NCBI GenBank assembly: GCA_036381235.1
Contig: DASVDE010000033.1
Span: forward strand, 1 to 6,268
Reading direction: 5' to 3'
Source: DASVDE01 sp036381235
GTDB taxonomy: Bacteria; Actinomycetota; Thermoleophilia; Solirubrobacterales; 70-9
Length of the DNA: 6,268 nt
Shown piece after piece: positions 1 to 5,883 of this stretch (position 1 is the first letter of the stretch; every line of letters starts with the position of its first letter). The notes beneath the pieces were generated by a model. That model worked only from the letters and a program-made list of their open reading frames with translations. It made no database searches and was not told where the DNA came from. The position numbers and the translations under genes were made by a program.

Positions 1-1
1 G

Positions 2-673
2 GTGCTGTCCGCGCTGCTGCGGACGCTCGACCTGCGGGACCGCATGACCGCCAGGCACTCCGCGGCGGTCGCCCGCTACGCACGCGAGATCGCGATCGCG
101 GCCGGCTTCTCGAAGGAGGACCAGGACCTCGTCCACACCGCCGGCCTGCTGCACGACCTGGGCAAGTTCATCTTCCCCGACCGCATCCTGAAGGGCGACA
201 CGAAGCTCAACGACGACGACTGGAACACGATCAAGATGCACCCCTACCAGGGGGCGCGCGTCGTCGCCCAGATGGAGGGCTACGGGCCGATCAGCGAGAT
301 CATCCTCGCCCACCACGAGCGCATCGACGGCAAGGGCTACCCGCGCGGGCTGTCGGGAGAGGAGATTCCCGAGCTGGCGCGGATCATCTCCGTCGCGGAC
401 ACCTATGACGTGATGACGGCGCGCGACTCCTACCGCACGCCGATCTCCACCTACGAGGCGATTCAGGAGCTGCGCCGCGTCGCCGGCAAACAGCTCGACG
501 CGCGTTTCGTCGACGTCTTCATCGAGCTGCTCGAGGGCAAGGACGTCTCCTTCCAGCACGGCGAGGAGGCCGACTTCGAGAAGGAACTGGCGCTGGAGGC
601 GCGGATCGAGGAGACCGCCAGCCCGGTCAACGGCACCGGGCGCTTCCAGGTGCCCGGCGCTCTCGTCGGCTGA
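2..673 (+). CDS. HD-GYP domain protein, C-terminal part (probable cyclic-di-GMP phosphodiesterase), 5' partial
   Basis: The visible 223 residues are almost entirely an HD-GYP domain, a metal-dependent phosphohydrolase family whose characterised members hydrolyse cyclic-di-GMP. Counting from the first visible GTG, I see an early metal-region His (TARHS, His19), the HD pair in HDLGK (51-52), a His in MHP (80), the HH pair (104-105) and the signature DGKGYP (109-114), followed by a conserved VADTYD segment (131-136). The core motifs are present, so the enzyme should be active. A short charged tail follows the domain (about 180-223). The reading frame is open at the window edge and the first residues already sit in the first helix of the domain. 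The GTG at base 2 is therefore probably internal, and a sensory or receiver region may lie upstream. The next gene starts 64 bases downstream on the same strand. Substrate specificity cannot be read from the sequence. Confidence 0.9.
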   Translation: MLSALLRTLDLRDRMTARHSAAVARYAREIAIAAGFSKEDQDLVHTAGLLHDLGKFIFPDRILKGDTKLNDDDWNTIKMHPYQGARVVAQMEGYGPISEIILAHHERIDGKGYPRGLSGEEIPELARIISVADTYDVMTARDSYRTPISTYEAIQELRRVAGKQLDARFVDVFIELLEGKDVSFQHGEEADFEKELALEARIEETASPVNGTGRFQVPGALVG

Positions 674-737
674 CGCCCGCTCGGACGAACTGGGGCTACG
701 CCTGTCGAGGGTCAGCGGGGCGATACGGTTCGCCGCG

Positions 738-1772
738 ATGCGCGCCGTCACCTTTCAGGCCCCGGGCGAGGTCCGGGTGGAGGAGAAGCCCGACCCCGAG
801 ATCGGCGCAGCCGATGAGGCGCTCGTCCGGGTGGAGGCGAGCGGGATCTGCGGCTCGGACCTGCACATCTTCCATGGCCGGGTGCCGGTGGAGCCAGGCT
901 TCACGATCGGCCACGAGTTCGTCGGCACGGTGCTGGCGGTCGGGGGCGACGTGGAGCGGGTCGCCGTCGGTGACCGTGTGCTCGGCTGCTTCCACACGGC
1001 TTGCGCCACATGCGCGGCCTGCCTGCGCAGCGATTACCACCGCTGCGAGCGCGGCCGCACGTTCGGCCACGGGTCCAAGCTGGGGGACCTGCAGGGGGCG
1101 CAGGCCGAGCAGCTTCTGGTGCCGCGGGCGAACCTGACCCTGAGGCGCGTGCCGGAGGGAATGTCCGACGAGGCGGCGCTGTTCGCCGGCGACGTGATGG
1201 GGACCGGCTACCACGCGGTCGCCCACGCCGGGATGAAGGCGGGCGACACGGTCGCGGTGCTGGGGCTGGGCCCGGTCGGGCTCTGCGCCGTGCAGGCAGC
1301 CCGGGCGGGGGGCGCCGCGCGGGTCTTCGCGATCGACACCGTGGAGCCGCGATTGGAGATGGCGCGCCGCTTCGGGGCTGTGCCGCTGCACCTGGCCGAG
1401 GACGAGCCGAAGCGCGCCGTGCGTGCCGCGACCGACGGGCGCGGCGTCGACGTCGTGGTCGACGCGGTTGGGGACCCCGGCCCGTTGGAGCTGGCGGTCA
1501 GCCTCGCCCGGGATGCCGGCACCGTCTCCGGGATCGGAGCCTATGCGGGGCGCGGTGAGGTGCCGTTGGGGCTGGCCTGGTTGAAGGGCCTGACCCTGCG
1601 GCTCGGTCTCGCCAACGTGATCGCCCACGTCGACCGGGTGCTGGCGCTGATGGATGCGGGAGTGCTCGACCCGACAGCCCTGGTCACCCATCGCATGAAG
1701 CTGGACCAGGCGGCCGAGGCCTACGAGCTCTATGACCGGCGCGAGGCGCTGAAGATCGTCTTGACGCCGTAA
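738..1772 (+). CDS. Zinc-dependent medium-chain alcohol dehydrogenase
   Basis: This is a cytosolic NAD(P)-dependent oxidoreductase of the zinc MDR superfamily; its 344 residues are the normal length. Catalytic zinc ligands are visible as Cys38 (GICGSD), His59-Glu60 (GHEFVG) and probably Asp152 (AGDVMGTGYHA). The structural zinc lobe is intact, with Cys89, Cys92, Cys95 and Cys103 in the usual C-x2-C-x2-C-x7-C spacing. The Rossmann motif GLGPVG is at 176-181. The acidic residue ending the second strand (FAID, Asp200) favours NAD+ over NADP+. The ATG start gives the standard MDR N-terminus (MRAVTFQAPGEVRVEE). No Shine-Dalgarno precedes it, but TACGGT at 724-729 could be a -10 box. The alcohol or polyol substrate cannot be assigned, and the neighbours do not suggest a pathway. 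The opposite strand carries a long open frame here that is a composition shadow. Confidence 0.93.
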   Translation: MRAVTFQAPGEVRVEEKPDPEIGAADEALVRVEASGICGSDLHIFHGRVPVEPGFTIGHEFVGTVLAVGGDVERVAVGDRVLGCFHTACATCAACLRSDYHRCERGRTFGHGSKLGDLQGAQAEQLLVPRANLTLRRVPEGMSDEAALFAGDVMGTGYHAVAHAGMKAGDTVAVLGLGPVGLCAVQAARAGGAARVFAIDTVEPRLEMARRFGAVPLHLAEDEPKRAVRAATDGRGVDVVVDAVGDPGPLELAVSLARDAGTVSGIGAYAGRGEVPLGLAWLKGLTLRLGLANVIAHVDRVLALMDAGVLDPTALVTHRMKLDQAAEAYELYDRREALKIVLTP

Positions 1773-1791
1773 AGGGCTCCAGCCCCCAGGT

Positions 1792-1820
1792 TTGTGAATA
1801 CTCGGGTTTCTCTCTACCCT
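1792..1820 (+). promoter_or_regulatory. Putative promoter of the TIMP-like gene (leaderless)
   Basis: TTGTGA at 1792-1797 and TACCCT at 1815-1820 are separated by 17 bases and fit a sigma-70-type -35/-10 pair of the actinobacterial TAnnnT kind. Only six bases lie between the -10 box and the GTG start at 1827, so transcription would begin at or next to the start codon. No Shine-Dalgarno is present, which fits a leaderless mRNA. The pair lies just after the alcohol dehydrogenase stop, so the two genes are probably separate units. Confidence 0.5.
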
Positions 1821-1826
1821 GGGTGA

Positions 1827-2276
1827 GTGCGAGTGAGGCGCCTGTCTTTTGCGGGGGCGCTTGTCGCCCTCTTCACCTTGGCCTTTGCTGGAAGCGCCGA
1901 GGCGTGCTCCTGCGCGCCGATGCGCCCTGCCGAGTATCTCCAGCGCGCCGACGCCGCGGTGGTGGGTCGCCTGATCGCGGTGACTCCACGGGGGCAGCTG
2001 CGCGCCGACTACCGCTATCGCCTGAAGCGGGTTTACGGAGGAGGCGATGGCCTGAAGCGCGGCCAGATCCTCGTCGTTCGCAGCGCTCGACAAACGGCCG
2101 CCTGTGCCTTACCTCGCCACAGGCAAAAGACATACGGCCTGTTTCTGGCTTACACCGGACAGCGCTGGACAGCGGGCATCTGCGGTGTGATCGCCCCACG
2201 GCGTCTCTGGGCAGTCGCGCGCAGCCACTCCGCCGGAGCGGGGGGCTCGGCCGGGGTCTCCAGCTGTGCTAGTTGA
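1827..2276 (+). CDS. Secreted TIMP-like (OB-fold) cysteine protein
   Basis: The 149-residue protein opens with a classical signal peptide: a basic MRVRR start, a hydrophobic core at about 7-21, and an AEA cleavage site at 24-26. Cleavage after Ala26 would leave Cys27-Ser28-Cys29 as the mature N-terminus. The run CSCAPMRPAEYLQRADAAVV followed by a beta-rich stretch resembles bacterial relatives of tissue inhibitors of metalloproteinases, where the N-terminal CxC is disulfide-bonded to later cysteines. Cys93 and Cys119 (TAGICG, like the TIMP segment before the end of the OB fold) are natural partners for Cys27 and Cys29. A fifth cysteine, Cys147, lies in a Gly/Ser/Ala tail. I chose the GTG at 1827 because only this frame gives a signal peptide; an overlapping frame from 1823 does not. 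Family assignment is by motif memory, and the function (protease inhibition or otherwise) is unknown. Expected location is extracytoplasmic. Confidence 0.75.
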   Translation: MRVRRLSFAGALVALFTLAFAGSAEACSCAPMRPAEYLQRADAAVVGRLIAVTPRGQLRADYRYRLKRVYGGGDGLKRGQILVVRSARQTAACALPRHRQKTYGLFLAYTGQRWTAGICGVIAPRRLWAVARSHSAGAGGSAGVSSCAS

Positions 2277-2289
2277 CTAGATCAATTAG
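2269..2289. promoter_or_regulatory. Inverted repeat, probable operator for the GntR regulator
   Basis: CTAGTTGA (2269-2276) and TCAATTAG (2282-2289) form an inverted repeat with a 5-base centre and 7 of 8 positions complementary. It covers the -35 box at 2273-2278 and the stop codon of the upstream gene. Its AT-richness stands out in this GC-rich window. GntR proteins bind such palindromes as dimers and commonly repress their own operon, so this is a good candidate for autoregulation of the gene starting at 2311. No second copy is seen in the window. Confidence 0.5.
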
Positions 2290-2301
2290 TGGAGTTACTG
2301 T
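2273..2301 (+). promoter_or_regulatory. Promoter of the GntR-yrbEAB operon
   Basis: TTGACT (2273-2278) and TACTGT (2296-2301) are spaced by exactly 17 bases, the best -35/-10 match in the window. The ATG at 2311 lies nine bases past the -10 box, so the transcript would have a leader of zero to three bases. A GGAG at 2291-2294 is too far from the ATG to act as a ribosome binding site and would lie upstream of the transcript start. Confidence 0.65.
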
Positions 2302-2310
2302 GCCGGTTTA

Positions 2311-3096
2311 ATGGCACAGTCAAGCAAAGCGAGAAGAGAACCGACTCCCTTCTCAACCTACCCGGGCGATGAACTACCGGTCGGCGTGCAGTTGTCCTGG
2401 AGGCTGCGAGCGCTGATAGCCACCGGCCAGCTCGAGGCTGGGGAGAAGCTGCCGAGCTTCCGTCGCCTCGCCGAGTGGGCCGGGGTCAATCTCAACACGG
2501 TGCGCTCCGTTTACGCCGATCTCGAGGCGGAAGGGTTGGTCGCGACCCGCCATGGCCAAGGTACATTCGTCGCCGATGACGTCGAGGCGGCCCCTCTACT
2601 TGAGGATATTGCCGACGACGCGCTCAGGCAGGCTCGCGATGCAGGCCTCGATCCCCGTGACCTGGCGATCGTCGTGATGGCCTGCGCGAGCATGTCCGGC
2701 GCGCTGGACGATGGTGGGGAGTTCGCTGAGGCGCCAGTCGACATGCCGGACGTAGCCGAAGCAAGCGAGGTGATCGCCGTACGTCATGAGCTGCGTCGCC
2801 AGATCGGCAGGCTCGAGGCGGAGCTGGCCTCCTATGTACGCGATCTGCGGGGTGACCTGCCCACTGCGCGCGTCTCTGCCGAGGCACACGTCGCCGGCGT
2901 GGAGGAGTTGGAACAGACGCGTGATACGTTGATCGCCAAACTCTCGGAGGCCCAGCGGGCTGCCGAGGAACGGGCAAGGTTGGAGGGGCAGGCGGTTGAT
3001 CGTCGCAGAGAGCTGCTCGAGCGGTCGAAAAGTGCGGAGGAATCGGCTGTGAATCCGCTGCGCGGGGCGATGGGCTGGTGGCGGGACAAGTCGTAG
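2311..3096 (+). CDS. GntR-family transcriptional regulator with helical C-terminal region
   Basis: This is a 261-residue DNA-binding regulator. Residues about 22-88 form a GntR winged helix-turn-helix: LSWRLRALIATGQLEAGEKL, then PSFRRLAEWAGVNLNTVRSV, then a wing ending GLVATRHGQGTFV. The usual large effector domains (FadR, HutC or MocR type) are absent, as in the short YtrA-type regulators. The C-terminal part is longer than in typical YtrA proteins: an acidic linker (about 90-155), then a charged, heptad-like helical stretch (about 155-240) that looks like a coiled coil for dimerisation, and a short tail with WW at 256-257. It is transcribed with two YrbE permeases whose first gene overlaps its 3' end, so it probably controls that transport function. 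An inverted repeat over its own promoter suggests autoregulation. The ligand is unknown. Confidence 0.88.
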   Translation: MAQSSKARREPTPFSTYPGDELPVGVQLSWRLRALIATGQLEAGEKLPSFRRLAEWAGVNLNTVRSVYADLEAEGLVATRHGQGTFVADDVEAAPLLEDIADDALRQARDAGLDPRDLAIVVMACASMSGALDDGGEFAEAPVDMPDVAEASEVIAVRHELRRQIGRLEAELASYVRDLRGDLPTARVSAEAHVAGVEELEQTRDTLIAKLSEAQRAAEERARLEGQAVDRRRELLERSKSAEESAVNPLRGAMGWWRDKS

Positions 3097-3884
3097 CGCG
3101 GGCGTTCTTGCCCGCCAAGTCTGCCTTCGAGCAGGTGGGGAACATGATGATCCTCACCACGCGCACGATCGTGTCGGCGATCAGGCCGCCGTACCCCTAT
3201 GGCGAGGAGCTGGTCTGGCAGTTCCTCTTCGTGCTCAAGCTCTCCTGGTTCCCACTGCTGATTTCGACTTTCGCCCTCTGCCTCGGAGCGCCGGGGTTGC
3301 AGGCCGCCGGCGCCCTCTCGCTGTTCGGGTCCCTGGACCGGCTCGGTGGCTTCTTCGTCTTGACGGCTATCCGCTGGATCGGACCCCTTGTCACCGCGGT
3401 GGTGGTCGCCGGCGTCGCCGGCACCGCGATCACCGCCGACCTCGGCGCGCGCAAGATTCGCGAGGAGCTGGACGCCCTCCAGGTGCTCGGCGTCGACCCG
3501 GTCAAGAACCTGGTCGTGCCCCGGTTCCTGGCGCTGATGGTCATCACCGGCCTGCTCGACATCTTCGCGATCGTTTTCGGCTTGAGCGCCGGCATCACCG
3601 CCGAGCTTCTCTATCGCCAGCCACTCAGCGGCTTCTTCGCGACACTCTTCGCAAATGCATCCGTCACCGACCTCTGGGGGTCGGTGCTGATGTGCACCCT
3701 GTTCGGCGCGATCATCTCGGTCGTCTGCTGCTACAAGGGCATGACCGCGTCCGGCGGGGCGGCGGGGGTCGGCCGCGCGGTCAACCAGGCGGTTGTGATC
3801 TCCCTCGTCGGAGTCTTCTTCTTCAACTACGTCTTCACTGCCGTGCTGCTGGCCAGCAACCCCGAACTACAGTCGATCCGATGA
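3078..3884 (+). CDS. yrbEA: MlaE/YrbE-family ABC transporter permease, first subunit
   Basis: This is an integral membrane permease of the MlaE family, the transmembrane part of Mce/Mla ABC systems that move lipids or sterols across the envelope. Its 268 residues are a normal length. About five hydrophobic segments are visible (roughly 47-70, 100-118, 146-178, 200-218 and 236-260). The family signature lies in ITADLGARKIREELDALQVL and the following GVDP (118-141), the cytoplasmic coupling region that contacts the ATPase. A second conserved patch is CYKGMTASGGAAGVG (218-232). The GTG at 3078 overlaps the regulator gene by 19 bases, and the resulting N-terminus (AFEQVGNMMILTTRTIVSA) matches the amphipathic start of YrbE proteins. 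The alternative ATGs at 3144/3147 have a weak AGGTGG before them but would trim that helix. The gene is translationally coupled to the next permease. No ATPase gene is in the window. Confidence 0.9.
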   Translation: MAGQVVARAFLPAKSAFEQVGNMMILTTRTIVSAIRPPYPYGEELVWQFLFVLKLSWFPLLISTFALCLGAPGLQAAGALSLFGSLDRLGGFFVLTAIRWIGPLVTAVVVAGVAGTAITADLGARKIREELDALQVLGVDPVKNLVVPRFLALMVITGLLDIFAIVFGLSAGITAELLYRQPLSGFFATLFANASVTDLWGSVLMCTLFGAIISVVCCYKGMTASGGAAGVGRAVNQAVVISLVGVFFFNYVFTAVLLASNPELQSIR

Positions 3885-4678
3885 CCGGCTGGCTCGCCGT
3901 CCCGCGCGCCTGGTTCGACTCGTTTGGTGAGATCGCTCGCTTCGGCTCTCGGGTCGCCGGTCTCGTCTACTCGGGTCGCGTCCTGCGCTTCTTCGGCGAG
4001 TCATTGCGACAGGCCGGCATCCTGATCCTCGGCTCGGCGCTCGTGATCTGGGCCTTCGTCTTCATCCTCGGCCTCCAGTGCGGGATCCAGGGTGCCTACT
4101 TCTTCCGCGCGCAGGGGGTTCCCGCCTATGCCGGCTTGTTCGCGGCCTGGTGCGATCTGCGCGAGGCGTTGCCCTACGCCTTCGGCTACATCCTCTCGGC
4201 CAAGGTCGGCACCGGGATCGTCGCCGAGCTGGGCGCGATGCGGATCTCCGACGAGATCGACGCGCTGGAGGTGATGGGCATCCAGCCCGTGACCTTTCTC
4301 GCCGCGACCCGCCTGCTCGCCGCCTGGATCGTTCTGCCGTTCATGTATCTGGCGGGGATCGGGATCATGTACTTCGCCAGCTATTTGGCCGTCGTCCAGC
4401 AGATCGGCGACGTCTCCTCGGGTGGCTATCTGCTGATCTTCTGGACGTTCCAGAACCCCCCCGATCTGATCTTCAGCTTGATCAAGGGAATGGTGATGGC
4501 GACCGTGATCGTGCTGGTCGGCTGCTACTACGGCTACACCGCCTCCGGCGGCCCGGTCGGCGTCGGCACCGCCACCGCCCAGTCGATGGTCGTCAACATC
4601 GTCCTCGTCCACATCATCGGGATGTTGGGAACCGTGATCTTCTGGGGCGCGAACCCGCGGGCGCCGGTGGGTGGATAG
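3881..4678 (+). CDS. yrbEB: MlaE/YrbE-family ABC transporter permease, second subunit
   Basis: This 265-residue permease is the paralogous partner of the preceding gene; the two probably form the heteromeric membrane core typical of actinobacterial Mce transporters. The MlaE signature is AELGAMRISDEIDALEVMGI plus QP (116-136), and a matching patch, CYYGYTASGGPVGVG, is at 215-229. Hydrophobic segments lie at about 45-65, 95-113, 145-172, 200-217 and 236-255. The frame is open further upstream (to 3692), but the true start is almost certainly the ATG at 3881, whose ATGA overlaps the TGA of the first permease. The upstream extension reads as arginine-rich shadow sequence, while the protein from 3881 begins MTGWLAVPRAWFDSFGEIAR, a normal family N-terminus. 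In mce operons six mce genes usually follow; here none does. Partner MCE proteins and ATPase must be encoded elsewhere if the complex works. Confidence 0.92.
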   Translation: MTGWLAVPRAWFDSFGEIARFGSRVAGLVYSGRVLRFFGESLRQAGILILGSALVIWAFVFILGLQCGIQGAYFFRAQGVPAYAGLFAAWCDLREALPYAFGYILSAKVGTGIVAELGAMRISDEIDALEVMGIQPVTFLAATRLLAAWIVLPFMYLAGIGIMYFASYLAVVQQIGDVSSGGYLLIFWTFQNPPDLIFSLIKGMVMATVIVLVGCYYGYTASGGPVGVGTATAQSMVVNIVLVHIIGMLGTVIFWGANPRAPVGG

Positions 4679-4721
4679 AGGACCACGCGCTCGATCTGCG
4701 CTCCCCCTGGCTGGGCGGGGC

Positions 4722-4727
4722 CATAAT
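4722..4727 (+). promoter_or_regulatory. Putative -10 box for the carbinolamine dehydratase gene
   Basis: CATAAT matches TATAAT at five of six positions and stands in a very GC-rich spacer after the permease pair. Six bases separate it from the ATG at 4734, the same distance as at 1827 and 5033, so a leaderless transcript is plausible. I find no convincing -35 box. Confidence 0.35.
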
Positions 4728-4733
4728 GATGAG

Positions 4734-5012
4734 ATGGCGCTGCTGGACGATTCCGAGATCGAGGCGAGGCTGGCGGAGCTGACCGGCTGGGCGCGGGATG
4801 GCAAAGCAATAGTCAAGCGCTTTGACCGAGGCGACTTCGTAGGCTCGGTCGAGTTCGTTCGCAGCCTGGTCGAACCAGCGGAGGAGATGGGCCACCACCC
4901 CGACCTGGAGATCTCCTGGGACAAGGTAACGGTGAAGATCTCCACCCACTCCGAGGGCGGTCTCACCGCCAACGACTTCGAGCTGGCGGCGAAGATCGAC
5001 GCCCTGGCCTGA
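4734..5012 (+). CDS. Pterin-4a-carbinolamine dehydratase (4a-hydroxytetrahydrobiopterin dehydratase)
   Basis: The 92-residue protein is a full-length PCD/DCoH family member. This small cytosolic enzyme dehydrates 4a-hydroxytetrahydropterin, formed by aromatic amino acid hydroxylases, so that the cofactor can be recycled. The catalytic signature EEMGHHPDLEI (50-60) contains His54-His55-Pro56. The third active-site His is in STHSEGGLTANDFELA (70-85, His72). The conserved C-terminal helix FELAAKIDALA closes the protein. The frame is open upstream to a GTG at 4671 inside the permease gene, but that extension is Arg/Gly-rich and unlike the family, so I take the ATG at 4734, which gives MALLDDSEIEARLAEL, a normal N-terminus. 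No Shine-Dalgarno is seen, but a -10-like box ends six bases before the ATG. No pterin-dependent hydroxylase is nearby, so its physiological partner is not evident. Confidence 0.92.
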   Translation: MALLDDSEIEARLAELTGWARDGKAIVKRFDRGDFVGSVEFVRSLVEPAEEMGHHPDLEISWDKVTVKISTHSEGGLTANDFELAAKIDALA

Positions 5013-5020
5013 GCTGCGGC

Positions 5021-5026
5021 TAACGT
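5021..5026 (+). promoter_or_regulatory. Putative -10 box for arfB
   Basis: TAACGT fits the TAnnnT form of actinobacterial -10 boxes and lies between the dehydratase stop and the GTG at 5033, with six bases in between. The gene lacks a Shine-Dalgarno, so a leaderless transcript is possible. No clear -35 is present (TCGACG at 4996-5001 is a weak candidate with a 19-base spacer). Read-through from the upstream gene, only 20 bases away, is an alternative. Confidence 0.35.
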
Positions 5027-5032
5027 TGGGTT

Positions 5033-5446
5033 GTGGTCGACGAGCTGCGCATCGACGAGCGCCTGGCGATACCCCTGGCGGAGATCGAGTTGCGCGCCAG
5101 CCGCTCCTCAGGTCCCGGTGGACAGCACGCCAACGTCACTGCGTCCAGGGTCGAGGCCGTCTTCGACGTCGAGGCGTCGGCCGCGCTCGACGATTTCCAG
5201 AAGGCGCGACTGGCGGAGCGGGTCGGCCCTGTTGTGACCGCCGTCGCCCAGGATGCTCGCGGCCAGGCCCGCAACCGCGAGCTGGCGCTGGGGCGCTTGG
5301 CGGAGAAGATCGCCGCAGGGCTGGCGGTGCCACGCCGGCGCCGCCCCACAAAGCCGACCCGCGCCTCCCGCAAACGCCGCCTCGAGCAGAAGCGCCGCAC
5401 AGCCGAGCGCAAGCGCGCGCGTCAGAGGCCGACGGGAGAAGACTGA
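5033..5446 (+). CDS. arfB: ArfB-type peptidyl-tRNA hydrolase for ribosome rescue
   Basis: This is a 137-residue, stop-codon-independent release factor homologue of the ArfB/YaeJ/ICT1 family. These proteins enter stalled ribosomes that lack a codon in the A site and hydrolyse peptidyl-tRNA. The catalytic GGQ is at 29-31 in SRSSGPGGQHANVTASRVEA, the standard family context. The globular part runs to about 100 and is followed by a very basic tail (about 101-131, containing KPTRASRKRRLEQKRR), which in ArfB binds the empty mRNA channel. Both functional elements are intact, and the length is close to the usual 140. There is no codon-recognition domain, so it is not a true RF1/RF2. The GTG start gives MVDELRIDERLAIPLAEIEL, matching the family start. 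It lies 20 bases after the dehydratase gene on the same strand. Confidence 0.92.
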   Translation: MVDELRIDERLAIPLAEIELRASRSSGPGGQHANVTASRVEAVFDVEASAALDDFQKARLAERVGPVVTAVAQDARGQARNRELALGRLAEKIAAGLAVPRRRRPTKPTRASRKRRLEQKRRTAERKRARQRPTGED

Positions 5447-5472
5447 GTTTGCGGGTATAGCGATGTACAAGG

Positions 5473-5479
5473 AAAGGAG
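5473..5479 (+). promoter_or_regulatory. Strong ribosome binding site of the VOC gene
   Basis: AAAGGAG lies five bases before the ATG at 5485. It is the only strong Shine-Dalgarno in front of a gene in this window and fixes the start. A TATAGC at 5456-5461 could be the -10 box, but no -35 is recognisable. Confidence 0.75.
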
Positions 5480-5484
5480 TTGGC

Positions 5485-5868
5485 ATGTTCGAGCACACCA
5501 AAGCATTCAGCGGCTTTGCGGTCGACGACCTGCAGCAGGCACGTGAGTTCTACGCCGAGACCCTGGGTCTGAAGACTTCCGTGTTGGATGAGGGACACGG
5601 TCTGATGAACCTGCACCTGGCAGGGGGCCGGGACACCTTCGTCTATCGGAAACCGGACTTCGCTCCGGCGAACTACACGATCCTCAACTTCGAGGTCGAT
5701 GACATCGACGATGCCGTCGAGGAGCTGTCGGGTCGCGGCGTCAGCTTCGAGCGATACGACGGGATGGATCAGGACGAGAAGGGCATCGCCCGCGGCCCGG
5801 GCCCCCAGATCGCCTGGTTCAAGGACCCGGCGGGCAACATCCTCTCGGTACTGCAGCCACCCAGTTGA
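5485..5868 (+). CDS. VOC-superfamily (glyoxalase/bleomycin-resistance fold) protein
   Basis: The 127-residue protein is a single VOC unit made of two beta-alpha-beta-beta-beta modules. Module one begins at HTKAFSGFAVDDLQQAREFY and continues ETLGLKTSVLDEG; module two begins at YTILNFEVDDIDDAVEELSG and ends IAWFKDPAGNILSVLQ (109-124). The phrases REFYAETLGL and FKDPAGNIL are hallmark VOC motifs. Candidate metal-site residues include His4 and the acidic residues of the second module, but the C-terminal position that is often Glu in metal-binding VOC enzymes is not clear here, since the strand reads NILSVLQ. It could be an enzyme, a binding or resistance protein, or a stress protein. Small cytosolic VOC proteins of this type are rarely characterised. 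A strong ribosome binding site supports the ATG start. It is the last + strand gene before the tRNA fragment. Confidence 0.9.
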   Translation: MFEHTKAFSGFAVDDLQQAREFYAETLGLKTSVLDEGHGLMNLHLAGGRDTFVYRKPDFAPANYTILNFEVDDIDDAVEELSGRGVSFERYDGMDQDEKGIARGPGPQIAWFKDPAGNILSVLQPPS

Positions 5869-5883
5869 CAGCGTCTTGATGCA

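Noticed and set aside
87..101. Palindromic GCGATCGCG-type motif in the HD-GYP gene
   Set aside because: It arises from alternating Ile (ATC) and Ala (GCG) codons and is a single occurrence, so no regulatory meaning is supported.
1774..1785. GGGCTCCAGCCC hairpin after the alcohol dehydrogenase as a terminator
   Set aside because: The stem is only four pairs with a four-base loop and there is no U-tract; too weak to call.
696..2093. A 465-codon open frame on the minus strand opposite the alcohol dehydrogenase and TIMP-like genes
   Set aside because: Its product is a His/Arg/Gln/Pro-rich low-information sequence with no domain, and it lies exactly opposite two recognisable genes. Long antisense frames are expected at this GC content.
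1823..2272. Alternative + frame overlapping the TIMP-like gene
   Set aside because: It lacks a signal peptide or any motif and is Arg/Pro-rich, while the frame from 1827 encodes a coherent secreted cysteine protein.
3692..3880. Possible 63-residue N-terminal extension of the second permease
   Set aside because: The extension is Arg/Gly/Leu-rich shadow sequence inside the first permease gene. The ATGA overlap at 3881 and the family N-terminus fix the start there.
4001..4972. A 323-codon minus-strand open frame opposite the second permease and dehydratase
   Set aside because: The translation is an Asp/His/Arg-rich shadow of membrane-protein codons with no family resemblance.
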